DNA of 64,000 bases from Blastocatellia bacterium. Lineage in GTDB: Bacteria; Acidobacteriota; Blastocatellia; Chloracidobacteriales; JADJPF01. The notes beneath the pieces were generated by a model. That model saw only the letters and a program-made list of their open reading frames with translations. It made no database searches and had not been told where the DNA came from. A program made the translations under genes and the position numbers. Every line of letters starts with the position of its first letter. Positions within the stretch are counted from its first letter, which is position 1. Positions 8,601 through 18,200 of this stretch are shown here, in pieces. The DNA lies in NCBI GenBank assembly GCA_025057015.1, contig JANWYG010000004.1:1-64000 (forward strand), read 5' to 3'.

Positions 8601-10642
8601 TCTTAGCCGCTACTTTGCTTTTTGCTGGCTTAATAGTGCTTTTTCTGCAAAGACGCGAAACCCAACTGCAGATACTCAATCTCTATGTCGAGCAAGGACG
8701 GCAACAATTACAGGCCGGTAAGGCTGAACAAGCGCTGCTGTACCTTAGCCAAGCATATAGCGGTGGTAAGCAGGACCCCGGTATACGTTTTATGCTCGCT
8801 AGGGCGTTCGAGAAAGTGGAGCCTAAACAACCTCTGCTGCTTGAAGGCCACCGTGCGGAAGTGCTGGACTTAGCCTTTAGTCCTGATGCTACTAAGCTTG
8901 CCTCAGCATCTGCTGACCGTAGCTCTATCGTGTGGAACTTAGAAACTGGAAAGCCGCTGTTAAGGCTTAACATGGATGCCGTAGTTTCTCGGTTAGCTTT
9001 CAGTTCAGACGCAAGGCTGTTGGCTACTGGTGCAGATGATGGTTCAGTAGCTGTCTGGGATGTAGGTTCTGGACAGCAGATCAAACTTATCAAAGCCCAT
9101 ACTGGTCGTGTTACAGGGCTACGATTCGGAGCAAACGGAAGTTTGATATCAGCAGGTATAGACGGCAGCTTGAAATTATGGACTTTAGATAACTTTTCCG
9201 AAAGGCGTATTGATCTACCCTCAGTAGTTATTACTGCGATGGACTTTCATGAGGGATTGCTGCTCATAGCTTCAGACTCTTTCCTCTGGATAGTGGATTC
9301 TGCTACTGGTAGGCGACTTTCTACTCTACTTGGCCACAAAGGCTCGGTTAAATCTGTGAGTTTCAGTAAAGATGGTCGTAGAGTTGTTTCTGCTGGCGCG
9401 GATACTACGGTGAGGCTTTGGGATATTAGTTTGCAGGCTCAACCGTCGCAGGTAGTACTTGACGGACATACCTCGATAGTTACTTCCGCAGTCTTTAGTC
9501 CCGACGGACACCTGATCGCTAGTTGTGGAACTGATCGAACTGTACGCTTCTGGGAAGCTACGGGCAAGCCTCTTGTGGCGCTTGCTCCATTTACAAGGCC
9601 ACTCAACGCCCTTGCATACGATCCTACAGGCAAGCTCCTTGCCGTAGCTTGTGATGATCAGACTATATGGCTTTGTAACGTCACTCTAGAAGAACGTTCG
9701 CCTGCAGAGGTGGCAAAGACTGTCGCACAGAAGACCTCTCTGCGACTAGTAGGTGAGCGTATAGAAACAGTACGTCCAACAACAAATGCCGGTGTTACTG
9801 TGGAAGCTAAGTATGTGCAGATAGAACCACGCATCTACGAATATGAAACTGCTAGAGTGGATGAAAAGGGGAAGATAGTCGAGCGTAAGAGTTTGCGTTG
9901 TGAGGGATATGTAGAGCGCATAGGCAGTAGTGTTCTAGAGATGGTGTTCGTGCCAGGTGGACAGTTTCTTATGGGGTCACCTGAAGATGAACCGAAACGC
10001 GAGGCTGAGTATGAAGGACCGCAGCATCCTGTAACTGTGAGAGATTTTTACATGAGCCGCTTTGAGATTACTCAGGCCCAGTGGCAGGCGGTTATGGGTA
10101 ACAATCCGGCGAACTTTAAGGGTGACAATCTACCTGTGGAAAGCATTGATTGGCATGAAGCGAACGAGTTTTGTAGGAGATTATCAGAGCTAACGGGACG
10201 TCGCTACCGCTTGCCTACAGAAGCTGAATGGGAATATGCCTGTAGAGCTGGAACGAACACTGCTTTTCATTTCGGTCCGACGATCACTACTGATTTGGCA
10301 AACTATGATGGTAAGTCAGAGACTTACTTGTCAGAGCCACGCGGTAAAATGCTCTCTAAGACCCTACCTGTCGGTAGTTACAAGTTTGCAAATGCCTTTG
10401 GGTTGTATGACATGCACGGTAATGTCCATGAGTGGTGTCAGGACGTGCTTCATAACGGCTACAAAGGAGCACCATCGGATGGCAGTGCCTGGGAAAGGCC
10501 TTATGCAGAAAACATCCAGCGCGTTTTGCGTGGCGGTTCTTGGAGTAGCGACGCCGACTTTTGTCGCAGTGCTGTACGAGTCCGTGCTGCTCCTACTCTT
10601 AGGACCTACGTAGTAGGCTTGCGAGTCGTCGCTGACAAGTAG
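5633..10642 (+). CDS. Giant Ser/Thr kinase - STAND NTPase - WD40 - FGE-like fusion
   Basis: A 1669-residue multidomain signalling protein. Residues ~14-300 are a complete Ser/Thr kinase ('LGEGGFASVY', Lys in 'AVVKVL', 'HRDLKPAN' near 132, 'DFGIAK' near 156). After a helical linker, residues ~600-960 are a STAND-type P-loop NTPase with the Walker A 'GASGAGKSS' near 632 and Walker B 'LVVDQFEELL' near 682. A transmembrane segment lies near 988-1008. A short TPR-like helical pair follows, then about six WD40 repeats (~1070-1350) and a C-terminal FGE-sulfatase/DUF323 domain (~1436-1669; 'RLPTEAEWEYACRAG', 'RVLRGGSW'). That last domain keeps only one of the two copper-ligand Cys of true formylglycine-generating enzyme (Ser in place of the first), so a binding role is more likely. 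The start is GTG 5633; no strong ribosome-binding site is visible. Kinase and NTPase lie on one side of the membrane, the sensor repeats on the other. Confidence 0.9.
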   Translation: MEAQILGRNLGEFIIRQKLGEGGFASVYKAYQPVLDREAVVKVLHQKHHSDAEVIERFKREARIASQLEHPYSAHIYAFGAEEDGLLWIAMEFVRGTPLDQMLKTSGRLRLDIFTPLLERICEVVQTAHEAGIVHRDLKPANVMVLSRAGRLIPKLLDFGIAKIISKDTPAVKLVDASELPKSFSSSETLKLPVKMTQEISVSSADETVGLIGSPMYMSPELWHGSSATAASDIYALGILSYEVLTGRLPFKGDLLSLIQAHEKELLPSLGSEFPPALDEVLRKATAKLPQHRYRTALEFAEDFRKATRLTHDPLPQLDFALMEELLANAPQPIADAVSALRAADSLRQSIDALREVVHAVVRYVGVLAMAVSVNLPEITSEDKLQGIFKKLRRVRIDDRRWVELAALIMKSSEDSSKIEAGSSERLLPELAKFFELDGKERLEELISAAENACDKASAKQLIRKLETVLMALQPLWEYLLVVPSDGIAKSWMGAIKNRASLPVASDLPQHPMLIGRDRQPILQLWPLVQVATAIAGQSEELFFFDGRGRYAARFVSIPSNFEIEDEQFWEWYSETFLDIEEESIVPVEPERSPYPGLSAFTSSESKLFFGREREIERALNRLKVEPLLTVVGASGAGKSSFVQAGILPSLDIPSVIVRPGVEPLQTLRAKLGTVEQGKPFVLVVDQFEELLTLCEDAKQREEYAKLLCSLMDSGVKVILTLRDDFLLRAKELPLLGERLQHSLELLSTPQFTDLVRIITLPALRAGYDFDDPDLPQEIAREVSGKTAALPLLAFTALKLWEKRDRRLMRRADYIAMGGVAGALAQHAEATLEGMTPGEVELARKVFQKLITGEGTRAVVKRSDLVATFGRRVELVVEQLVSARLLSASEDTSYIELVHEALLWAWPRLAKWRQEASAEERFHEEIRRAARTWDERGRPDALLWRGELLAELRLWRIRYRGQLDATEEAFFRSSLAEARRARRNRSTAALLAATLLFAGLIVLFLQRRETQLQILNLYVEQGRQQLQAGKAEQALLYLSQAYSGGKQDPGIRFMLARAFEKVEPKQPLLLEGHRAEVLDLAFSPDATKLASASADRSSIVWNLETGKPLLRLNMDAVVSRLAFSSDARLLATGADDGSVAVWDVGSGQQIKLIKAHTGRVTGLRFGANGSLISAGIDGSLKLWTLDNFSERRIDLPSVVITAMDFHEGLLLIASDSFLWIVDSATGRRLSTLLGHKGSVKSVSFSKDGRRVVSAGADTTVRLWDISLQAQPSQVVLDGHTSIVTSAVFSPDGHLIASCGTDRTVRFWEATGKPLVALAPFTRPLNALAYDPTGKLLAVACDDQTIWLCNVTLEERSPAEVAKTVAQKTSLRLVGERIETVRPTTNAGVTVEAKYVQIEPRIYEYETARVDEKGKIVERKSLRCEGYVERIGSSVLEMVFVPGGQFLMGSPEDEPKREAEYEGPQHPVTVRDFYMSRFEITQAQWQAVMGNNPANFKGDNLPVESIDWHEANEFCRRLSELTGRRYRLPTEAEWEYACRAGTNTAFHFGPTITTDLANYDGKSETYLSEPRGKMLSKTLPVGSYKFANAFGLYDMHGNVHEWCQDVLHNGYKGAPSDGSAWERPYAENIQRVLRGGSWSSDADFCRSAVRVRAAPTLRTYVVGLRVVADK

Positions 10643-10778
10643 CATTTGGCTACTGAGTATTGTAGATCTTTAAGTGAATGAGATACTTGCAACTTTGTTG
10701 CTGTAAGACTGCTAAAGTGGCCTGGCTTTGAGAGCTGAATGCTATCGGCAGGTAGGCCATATCACGGAAAGGTAGAAA

Positions 10779-11883
10779 ATGTACGAAGAGCTTGAAGAGT
10801 TCAATAGCCTCAAAACAAGAGCTGACGAACTACGGAGGTTTCTTTGACAAGGAAAGCAAACTTGCTAACCTTGCTCAAATAGAACAAGTGGTAGCTAGTG
10901 CTGACTTTTGGAACGATCAAAAGACTGCGCAAAAACTGCTTCAACAGCGGCATCGGCTGGAGTCTGCTATAAGGAAAGCTGACTTCCTGGAAAAAACTGT
11001 GGCTGATCTAGAAGTGCTCTTTGAATTTGCTGCTGAGGACCCCACATCTATGGATGAGTTGGTGACTACTTTAAGGCAGCTTCGCTCTGCCGTAGAAGAA
11101 GGCGAGATAGAAATGCTCTTTACCGGTCAGCATGATATCGCAAATGCCATAGTTGATATCAATCCCGGTGCCGGTGGTACCGATGCTCAAGATTGGGCAG
11201 AAATGCTGCTTAGAATGTACATTAAGTGGGCCGAAAGGCGGGGTTTCAAGGTAGAAATAGTTGATGAACAGCCAGGCAAAGAAGCAGGTATAAAGTCGGC
11301 TACGTTCACCATTGCAGGCGACTATGCTTATGGCTATATGAAATCTGAAATAGGCGTACATAGATTGGTACGACTATCACCATTTAACTCTGGACAAAGC
11401 CGCGAAACTTCCTTTGCCTCGGTCTACGCCGTACCTGAAGTGGATGACGATTTTGAAATAGAGATCCTAGATAAGGATATACGCATAGATACATATCGTT
11501 CTTCTGGAGCTGGAGGGCAACACGTTAACGTAACAGACTCTGCCGTCAGAATTACACACTTGCCGACCGGTATAGTTGTAAGCTGTCAAAATCAACGCTC
11601 CCAACATCAAAACCGAGAAATGGCATTCAAGATACTTCGTTCTAGGCTCTATGAGTTGGAAATGCAGAAACGCAGAGAGGAGCTAGCAAAAGCTGAAGCA
11701 GCAAAAATGGACATCAGCTTTGGCTCGCAGATAAGAAACTATGTTTTACACCCATACCGCTTGGTCAAAGATACACGTACTAAATTGGAAACTAGCGACA
11801 TAGATGCTGTACTAGATGGTCGAATCGATATGTTTATGAAGGAGTATCTTCTGCAGCAGTCTCGTAAGACGCTCTCTGAATAG
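10779..11883 (+). CDS. prfB: Peptide chain release factor 2 (programmed +1 frameshift)
   Basis: Release factor 2 reads UAA and UGA stop codons. The true gene starts at ATG 10779 and encodes 22 codons ending RRFL before an in-frame TGA at 10845-10847. Translation then slips +1 and continues DKESKLANL... to 11883, giving 367 residues. The RF2-specific 'SPF' stop-recognition motif is present in 'RLSPFNSGQ', as is the peptidyl-tRNA hydrolysis 'GGQ' in 'SSGAGGQHVNV'. An AAGG-type ribosome-binding site precedes 10779. Taking the ATG at 10792 would give a protein with a nonsense N-terminus in the wrong frame. The biotin genes bioF, bioD and bioA follow closely on the same strand. Confidence 0.95.
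10833..10848 (+). promoter_or_regulatory. RF2 programmed frameshift site
   Basis: CGG AGG TTT CTT TGA C has the layout of the classical prfB recoding site. An internal Shine-Dalgarno (GGAGG, 10834-10838) lies one codon before the slippery CTT, which is followed by the poor-context stop TGA C. RF2 shortage makes the ribosome pause at the TGA and slip +1, so RF2 autoregulates its own synthesis. Confidence 0.93.
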
Positions 11884-11972
11884 CCTGTGATTCTCTTGGC
11901 TCTCTAAGTTTTAGTCCCGTTGCGAAGGTGGCTGCTCTAAGTTTTTTAAGAAAACCAAGCCAGAAAGTTGAT

Positions 11973-13109
11973 ATGAATCAAGAAAAACTGTACCTAAGAA
12001 CGCTTGGCAGGCTGAGCGAACTAGAGAAATCAGGTCTACGGCGGCAGTTGAGACCACGCTTTGGTGTGGATTTATGCTCGAATGACTATTTAGGACTGTC
12101 TGAGCATCCCTTAGTCAAAGCCGCTATGTGTGAAGCTATACAAAGACTGGGTTGTGGAGCTACGGCATCAAGACTCCTACGGGGTCACTTCGACGAATTT
12201 TCTTATGTTGAGCGGAGGTTTGCCGAGTTTAAAGGGACAGAAGCTGCACTTTTCTTTTCAAGTGGCTATGCAGCGAACCTAGGCGTGTTGACAACCTTTC
12301 CGGAAAGCGGAGATGTGGTGTTCTCAGATAGCCTTAATCATGCAAGCATTATCGATGCCCTGCGCCTTTCGAGGGCGACAGTTAAAATCTACGAGCACTG
12401 TAACACCGATGCTCTTGCCGCTCGAATAGCTGAGACGCCTTGTATAGGCCAAAGGTTTCTGGTTACAGAGTCACTTTTCAGCATGGATGGCGACATAGCC
12501 CCACTCAGAGAGTACGTGCAGTTATGCAAGGCGACAGATACAGTGCTGATAGTCGACGAAGCACACGCAACCGGCGTCTTTGGAAAAAGAGGAAGTGGAC
12601 TTCTTGAAGAGCTAGGAGTAACTGAGGACTGCTTTGTTTCTATCAATACGGCTGGTAAGGCACTTGGTGTGATGGGAGCTTTTGTGGCCGGGCCGCAGTG
12701 GGCGATAGATTACCTTGTGCAGAAGGCTCGTACGTTGATATTTTCTACAGCTCCACCGCCTGCAGTAGCGGTGGCGCTAAGTCAAGCTATAGAGATCGTG
12801 GCAACGCAACCTAAGCTGCGGACCGAGCTACTTTCTCGCGCATCGCTTGTAAGAAGTGAGCTACTGGCTATTGGTGCAAACGTACCCCAGGGTCGATCTC
12901 AAATCGTGCCCGTTATACTGGGTAAACCAGAGGTTGCGCTCAAAGTGGCCGGTGAGTTTCAAGCAAGGGGCTATGATGTAAGAGCAATTCGTCCGCCTAC
13001 AGTGCCTCCTGGTACTTCTCGTCTCCGACTTTCAATCAATCTAAAGATTTCAGAAGGACAATTGAAGGACTTTTTACACGCTGCTTCAGATATCATGCCT
13101 AGGGTTTAG
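11973..13109 (+). CDS. bioF: 8-amino-7-oxononanoate synthase
   Basis: A PLP enzyme that condenses pimeloyl thioester with L-alanine, the first committed step of biotin ring assembly. Family landmarks are 'SNDYLGLSEHP', 'GATASRLLRG', 'SLNHASIIDALRLS', 'VDEAHATG' and the PLP Lys in 'NTAGKALG'. The start is set at ATG 11973, because that product aligns from its first residue with known BioF N-termini (378 residues). A GTG at 11928 would add 15 residues with no family counterpart. It ends 1 nt before bioD and forms a bioF-bioD-bioA cluster behind prfB. bioB and pimeloyl-synthesis genes are not in the window. Confidence 0.93.
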   Translation: MNQEKLYLRTLGRLSELEKSGLRRQLRPRFGVDLCSNDYLGLSEHPLVKAAMCEAIQRLGCGATASRLLRGHFDEFSYVERRFAEFKGTEAALFFSSGYAANLGVLTTFPESGDVVFSDSLNHASIIDALRLSRATVKIYEHCNTDALAARIAETPCIGQRFLVTESLFSMDGDIAPLREYVQLCKATDTVLIVDEAHATGVFGKRGSGLLEELGVTEDCFVSINTAGKALGVMGAFVAGPQWAIDYLVQKARTLIFSTAPPPAVAVALSQAIEIVATQPKLRTELLSRASLVRSELLAIGANVPQGRSQIVPVILGKPEVALKVAGEFQARGYDVRAIRPPTVPPGTSRLRLSINLKISEGQLKDFLHAASDIMPRV

Positions 13110-13110
13110 T

Positions 13111-13743
13111 ATGAGAGGGTTATTTATTACTGGTACAGATACAAATGTTGGCAAGACCTATGTTTCTGCTGCTATAATTGCCCGCTACGACAACGTTACT
13201 TACTGGAAGCCTATACAGACCGGAATAGAATCTGACGATGACACCAAACAGGTTGCGTTGCTTGCTGAAGCGGAAGGGCGTGTTATCGACGTAGGATTTA
13301 GATTACCTCTGCCACTTTCACCTCATCTGAGTGCTCGGCTTGCAGGCGTTACTATAGAGTTGAAGGAGGTACTATCGCTTGTTAGCTTCAAAGGCGACAG
13401 CGCACTAGTAGTTGAGGGTGCAGGTGGTCTACTTGTGCCCATTAACGAGAGAGAGAAAATAGCTGATTTGATAGTTGCTTTGAAGTTGCCGGTAGTTATT
13501 GTGGCAAGAACTACGCTTGGGACTATCAATCATACTCTTTTGACTCTAGAAGCCTGTCTTAGGCGCAGCATAGAGGTTGCCTGTGTGGTTATGTCCGGGC
13601 GGCCTAATAAGGACAATAAAGAGGCAATAGAAGAGTATGGTAAGGTAAAGGTTCTCGAACTACCTTATTTCGAAAGTGGTAATTTTTCTCTGTGGGCACG
13701 GCAAGTATTTGACTCTGAGTCGTTTCTCGAAAGGTATTTATGA
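13111..13743 (+). CDS. bioD: ATP-dependent dethiobiotin synthetase
   Basis: It closes the ureido ring of dethiobiotin from 7,8-diaminopelargonate, CO2 and ATP in the cytoplasm. The 210-residue length is normal. The extended P-loop 'GTDTNVGKTYVSAAI' is at the N-terminus, followed by 'WKPIQTG' (substrate Lys) and 'EGAGGLLVPI' (Walker-B-like/glycine region). It starts 1 nt after bioF and its last codon overlaps the bioA start (ATGA), so the three genes are translationally linked in pathway-related order. Confidence 0.95.
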   Translation: MRGLFITGTDTNVGKTYVSAAIIARYDNVTYWKPIQTGIESDDDTKQVALLAEAEGRVIDVGFRLPLPLSPHLSARLAGVTIELKEVLSLVSFKGDSALVVEGAGGLLVPINEREKIADLIVALKLPVVIVARTTLGTINHTLLTLEACLRRSIEVACVVMSGRPNKDNKEAIEEYGKVKVLELPYFESGNFSLWARQVFDSESFLERYL

Positions 13744-15065
13744 AATCGGACATATTGACTCGTGACTTGAAGTACGTTTGGCATCCATACACACAGGCAA
13801 AGACTGCTACCTTGCCTGTACCTATAGTTCGAGGCGAAGGAGTGTATTTGTATACTGAAGATGGGCGCAGATTACTTGATGGGATATCATCTTGGTGGGT
13901 AAACATTCACGGGCACAGTCATCCTAGGTTGAATGACGCACTTTACAGGCAGGCATCCATACTAGAACACGTCGTCTTTGCTGGTTTTACACATCGGCCA
14001 GCCGTAGAACTTGCCGAGCGGTTGATTGAGCTGCTGCCAAAAGGCATAACGCGCGTCTTTTATTCCGACAATGGCTCTACTGCGGTAGAAGTAGCTCTGA
14101 AGATGGCCTATCAGTACTGGAAGAATAGAGGACAGACCCGGCGGACATTCTTGGCTATGGAATATGCCTACCATGGAGACACTTTTGGGGCTATGGCTTC
14201 AAGTGCTCGATCTGTATTTACTGCTGCCTTTGAAGAGTTGCTGTTTCATTGTGAGCGCGTTTCTCCACCTTATTGTTACAGGTGTCCGCTGGGGCTTGAG
14301 CGTAGTAGCTGTAAAATAGATTGCCTCGAACTACTGGAAAACAAACTTCGTGAAACGGCAGGCGAATGTGCTGCTGTGATAGTAGAGCCTATGGTACAAG
14401 GTGCAGGTGGGATGATCATCTGGCCTGCCGAATATTTGGCTTCGGTTCGCCGCTTATGCGACAAGTATGACGTGTTATTGATAGCTGATGAAGTGTTTAC
14501 TGGCTTTGGTCGTACTGGAAAGATGTTTGCTTGTGAGCACGCAAGTATCAGTCCAGATATAATCTGCCTGTCGAAGGCTTTGACTGGTGGCTATCTTCCC
14601 TTAGCAGTAACTGCGACTACGGAGGCTGTTTACGAAGCATTTTACAGCGATGATCGGCGCCGGACATTTTTTCACGGGCATTCTTATACAGCAAATCCGC
14701 TGAGCTGCGCTGTAGCTTTAGAAAGCCTAGCTATTTTTCAAGATGAGGCGGTACTCGAGAGAGTCGGTCAATTAGAAACTAGGTTTAAGAAAAACTTCAG
14801 TTCTCTGATAGATTTACCTCGGGTGGGTGAGGTGCGTATTATCGGAGCGTTGGCTGTAGTTGAGCTAGTGGAGGATAAAGCTAGTAAGAAAGCTGCTGGC
14901 TATTTGGATAATATTGGCACAAAGATAACTGCCGCTGCATTAGAGCGAGGACTACTACTGCGTCCGCTCGGCAACGTGCTTTACTTTCTGCCGCCTTACG
15001 TTATCACTGAGCAGGAAGTGGATTATGTTGCTGAGCAGATTTATGAGATACTCCGCTCTTTATGA
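13740..15065 (+). CDS. bioA: Adenosylmethionine-8-amino-7-oxononanoate aminotransferase
   Basis: A PLP-dependent transaminase making 7,8-diaminopelargonic acid with S-adenosylmethionine as amino donor, the step between BioF and BioD. 441 residues. Motifs are 'VWHPYTQ' at the N-terminus (BioA signature), 'SWWVNIHGH', 'YSDNGSTAVEVALKMA', 'DEVFTGFGRTG', the PLP Lys in 'LSKALTGGYLP' and 'FHGHSYTANP'. It overlaps bioD by 4 nt. No T-rich hairpin is visible after the stop at 15065. Confidence 0.95.
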   Translation: MKSDILTRDLKYVWHPYTQAKTATLPVPIVRGEGVYLYTEDGRRLLDGISSWWVNIHGHSHPRLNDALYRQASILEHVVFAGFTHRPAVELAERLIELLPKGITRVFYSDNGSTAVEVALKMAYQYWKNRGQTRRTFLAMEYAYHGDTFGAMASSARSVFTAAFEELLFHCERVSPPYCYRCPLGLERSSCKIDCLELLENKLRETAGECAAVIVEPMVQGAGGMIIWPAEYLASVRRLCDKYDVLLIADEVFTGFGRTGKMFACEHASISPDIICLSKALTGGYLPLAVTATTEAVYEAFYSDDRRRTFFHGHSYTANPLSCAVALESLAIFQDEAVLERVGQLETRFKKNFSSLIDLPRVGEVRIIGALAVVELVEDKASKKAAGYLDNIGTKITAAALERGLLLRPLGNVLYFLPPYVITEQEVDYVAEQIYEILRSL

Positions 15066-15210
15066 GATAGCCAGATAACTTTTTTACGATCGAGATAAAG
15101 TTGTAGAAACAAAAGTTACTTTTTTCTTGACAAATTGCAAGTATACAAGAAGACTTGTAGACGCCTTCCTGCCATAGAATTTGTCATAGTTAATTAAACT
15201 AGGAGTCTAT

Positions 15211-18200
15211 ATGCGAAAGTCAGTGAAGATACTTTTGTGTCTGTTTATTGGTCTGGCTATAGGAGCAACAGACTGGTCAGTTTCCTTTGCGCAGTCGCAA
15301 ATAAACGCTGCCGATCTGATGGGTACAGTAGTGGATGAGAACGGGGCTGTGCTTTCGGGTATCAGATTGACACTTAGGAGTCCTGCTACTGGTTATACCA
15401 GAGAAGCTACTTCGGGTGAGGATGGCAGCTTCAGGTTCTTAGCTGTTCCACCGGGCATGTACGAAGTTACTGCTGAGGGAGAAGGCTTTTCAAAATATGT
15501 CAGCAAAGAGATCAAGCTCACGGTAGGTCAAGTTGCTAGTCTGGAAGTGCAGATGAAGATAGGCAACGTCACCGAAGAAGTCGTTACAGTGACTGGTACG
15601 CAGATCATAGAGACAAGTAGGACATCTGTAGCAGAGACGATCAATCAAACTGCTATCAATAACTTACCTTCGAACGGGCGTAGTTACGTCAACTTTACGC
15701 TGCTTACGTCTACGGCCTCGCGAGATAATCAACCAGTGCTAGGGCCTGGTCCGACCTCAGGGCTGAACTTTGGAGGCCAACGCGCACGTGCAAACAACGT
15801 ATCGATAGACGGAGCAGATGCTACTGACAATGCCACCAACGGAGTGCGTTCGTCGGTGTCTCAAGAAGCTGTGCAAGAGTTTCAAATACAGACAAACAGT
15901 TACGCTGCTGAATTTGGTAGAGCATCTTCCGCCGTGATAAACATAGTGACCAAAGGCGGTACGAATGAGCTTCATGGTAACTTATTTGCCTTTTTGAGAG
16001 ATCAAGCGGTGTCAGCTGACAATCCTCTTTCGTTCGAACCCGGCTATGCTGCGACTCGTTTCCAAGGTGGGACGACGTTGGGCGGCCCAATCAAGCGCAA
16101 CAAGACGTTCTTCTTTTTTGCTTTTGAGACGACTCAGCGTAACGAGACCGGTTTTTCACAGATAGGTCGTGATGGTTTTGGTCTGATTCCAGTAAGTCCT
16201 GGCGACTTAGCTGTTGCTGTAGGTCCTGCTCCTGCACTACTTACTCCGGCGCAGGCAGCATTTGTACGCAATACTGCAGTACCCTTTCAAGTGAGAGCTG
16301 TTTACTTTGGCCTTGCACGTGAAGCTTCTAGCGTTGCTCTAACGGGTAAGACAACTACTGGAGCTGGTGTTTTCTTCGCTACTCGTGTACCGTTGCCTCA
16401 GAGATACGTACCGCTCAATACCTTGATAGGCAACTATCCGCAGTACGAGAAGTCGTACTTTCCTTCGCTCAGGATAGATCACAGGTTCAATAACAGCAAT
16501 AATGCCTTCGTGCGCATAAGTTTCACGTCCTCAACCGTAGGAGGTACGCCCTCGAATGGCCAGAATCAGCCGAGTGCAATCAATGCATTTTCCAGAACTG
16601 GCTTCACTGGTGCGAGAGATTTTGCTGTTGTGGCGCAAAACATGACTACAGCCAGTTCAGGCATAGTTAATGAAGCGAGGTTTCAGTTTGCTCGCCGCGG
16701 ATTGAACTACGGCCCGAACGGCTTGGATGTTGGTATTGAAGTCGCTGGATTTGCATCGTTTGGTCGAGAACCTTTCTCACCCGTCTTTAGGACTGAGAAG
16801 AGGACTCAGCTTACTGACAATATGACTATCATACGTGGTGGTCATACTTTCAAATTTGGAGTTGACTATAACTTTGTCCAGACAGATGCAACGTTTGAGG
16901 TAAACTTTGGCGGCATATATTCTTTCACCAGCATTTTGCCTACTAGTCCGCTGCTGGCGTCACTTAGGTTGCCCGCAAACGCTCCGCCGTTTACTCCGGT
17001 GCAAGCCTATGGTCTCGGTTTTCCGGAGTCGTTCGTACAGTCTTTTGGCAATCCAACGAGCAAGTTTAACAATCCTTCGCTAGGCCTCTTCGTGCAGGAT
17101 AGCTGGAAAATACGTCCAAACTTCACTATGAACTATGGAATACGCTATGACGTGGAGTTCACTAAACGTTTTAATCCGGTGAACGAGCTAGTGGCGCGTG
17201 CGGAAGAGTTCTTTCAAATACAGCAAGGGCTGCCAAGAGACTACGACAACTTTGCACCTAGGCTGGCTATCTCCTGGGATCCTTTCAAAGATGGCAAGAC
17301 AGTAATAAAGGCAGCTTATGGACTATTTGTGGGTCGGCCGTTGCTTGGTGTCGTCTTCTTGTCTGACGTAAACGACGGAGCACAGTCGCCTTTTTTGGCT
17401 GTACCGAACGTGCTCGGAGCGGTCAATATCTTTCAAGGAGCACAAGTTACGCCTGGCCCTGGACCTAACGTTCCAGGTTATCTACCTGGACAGTCTAAGT
17501 TCAATCCGTTTGCGCCGGCGCTGTCTGATCAAAATACCCTGCTTAGAATCTCACCCGTTCTTCCGCAGACGCTGCACATAGCCCGCAGCTTCGAGTATGA
17601 CTACACGAGCCAAGCGAACTTGGCGATAGAACGCCAGCTAGCGTCTAACTTAGGTATCGGAGTTACTTATAGCTTCATTAAGGGTTCAAAGCTGCTACGG
17701 CCTCGCAACATCAATCAGGCAAACTCTCAATTAGTGATAGCTTATCGTAGAGCACTTGCAGGCGATACTACTAGTCCTTTGATAGGACTGGTACGGGCTT
17801 TGGGACCGGCGGCTGCAGCAGGTGAGTTGATCTTCAATGGTTTTAGAGCTTCGGGGCCGAACTTCGCTTTTGCTCAACAACTAGGCTTATCTGAAGCCCA
17901 AGTGCGCGCTCTGGCACGACAGTTTGGGCTACCTCAGGTACCGGGAGCGTTTATACCGTTTTTCAACGTGAAGAACTATGAGTCAAGCGGCAGCTCTGTT
18001 TATCACGCTATGACCGTCAATGTTACAAAACGTTTTTCAAATAATTTCCAATTCTTGTCGTCTTACACTTGGTCGCATGCTATAGACGACTCGACGGATA
18101 TACAGACTCAACAGGAACCGCAAGATAATAGTAATCCAGGTCTTGATCGTGGGAATTCGAACTTCGATCAGCGGCATAGGTTCGTCTTTAGCGGAGTCTT

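Noticed and set aside
9940-10642. True formylglycine-generating enzyme activity in the giant kinase
   Set aside because: The segment 'GGSWSSDADFCRSA' has Ser where the first active-site Cys of FGE belongs, so the oxidase function is unlikely.
10792-10845. ATG at 10792 as start of release factor 2
   Set aside because: Its first 18 residues are out of phase with the RF2 N-terminus, while ATG 10779 followed by the classic +1 frameshift site gives the expected protein.
15127-15150. TTGACA box upstream of the TonB-type receptor
   Set aside because: No acceptable -10 box lies 15-19 nt downstream, so I do not call a promoter.
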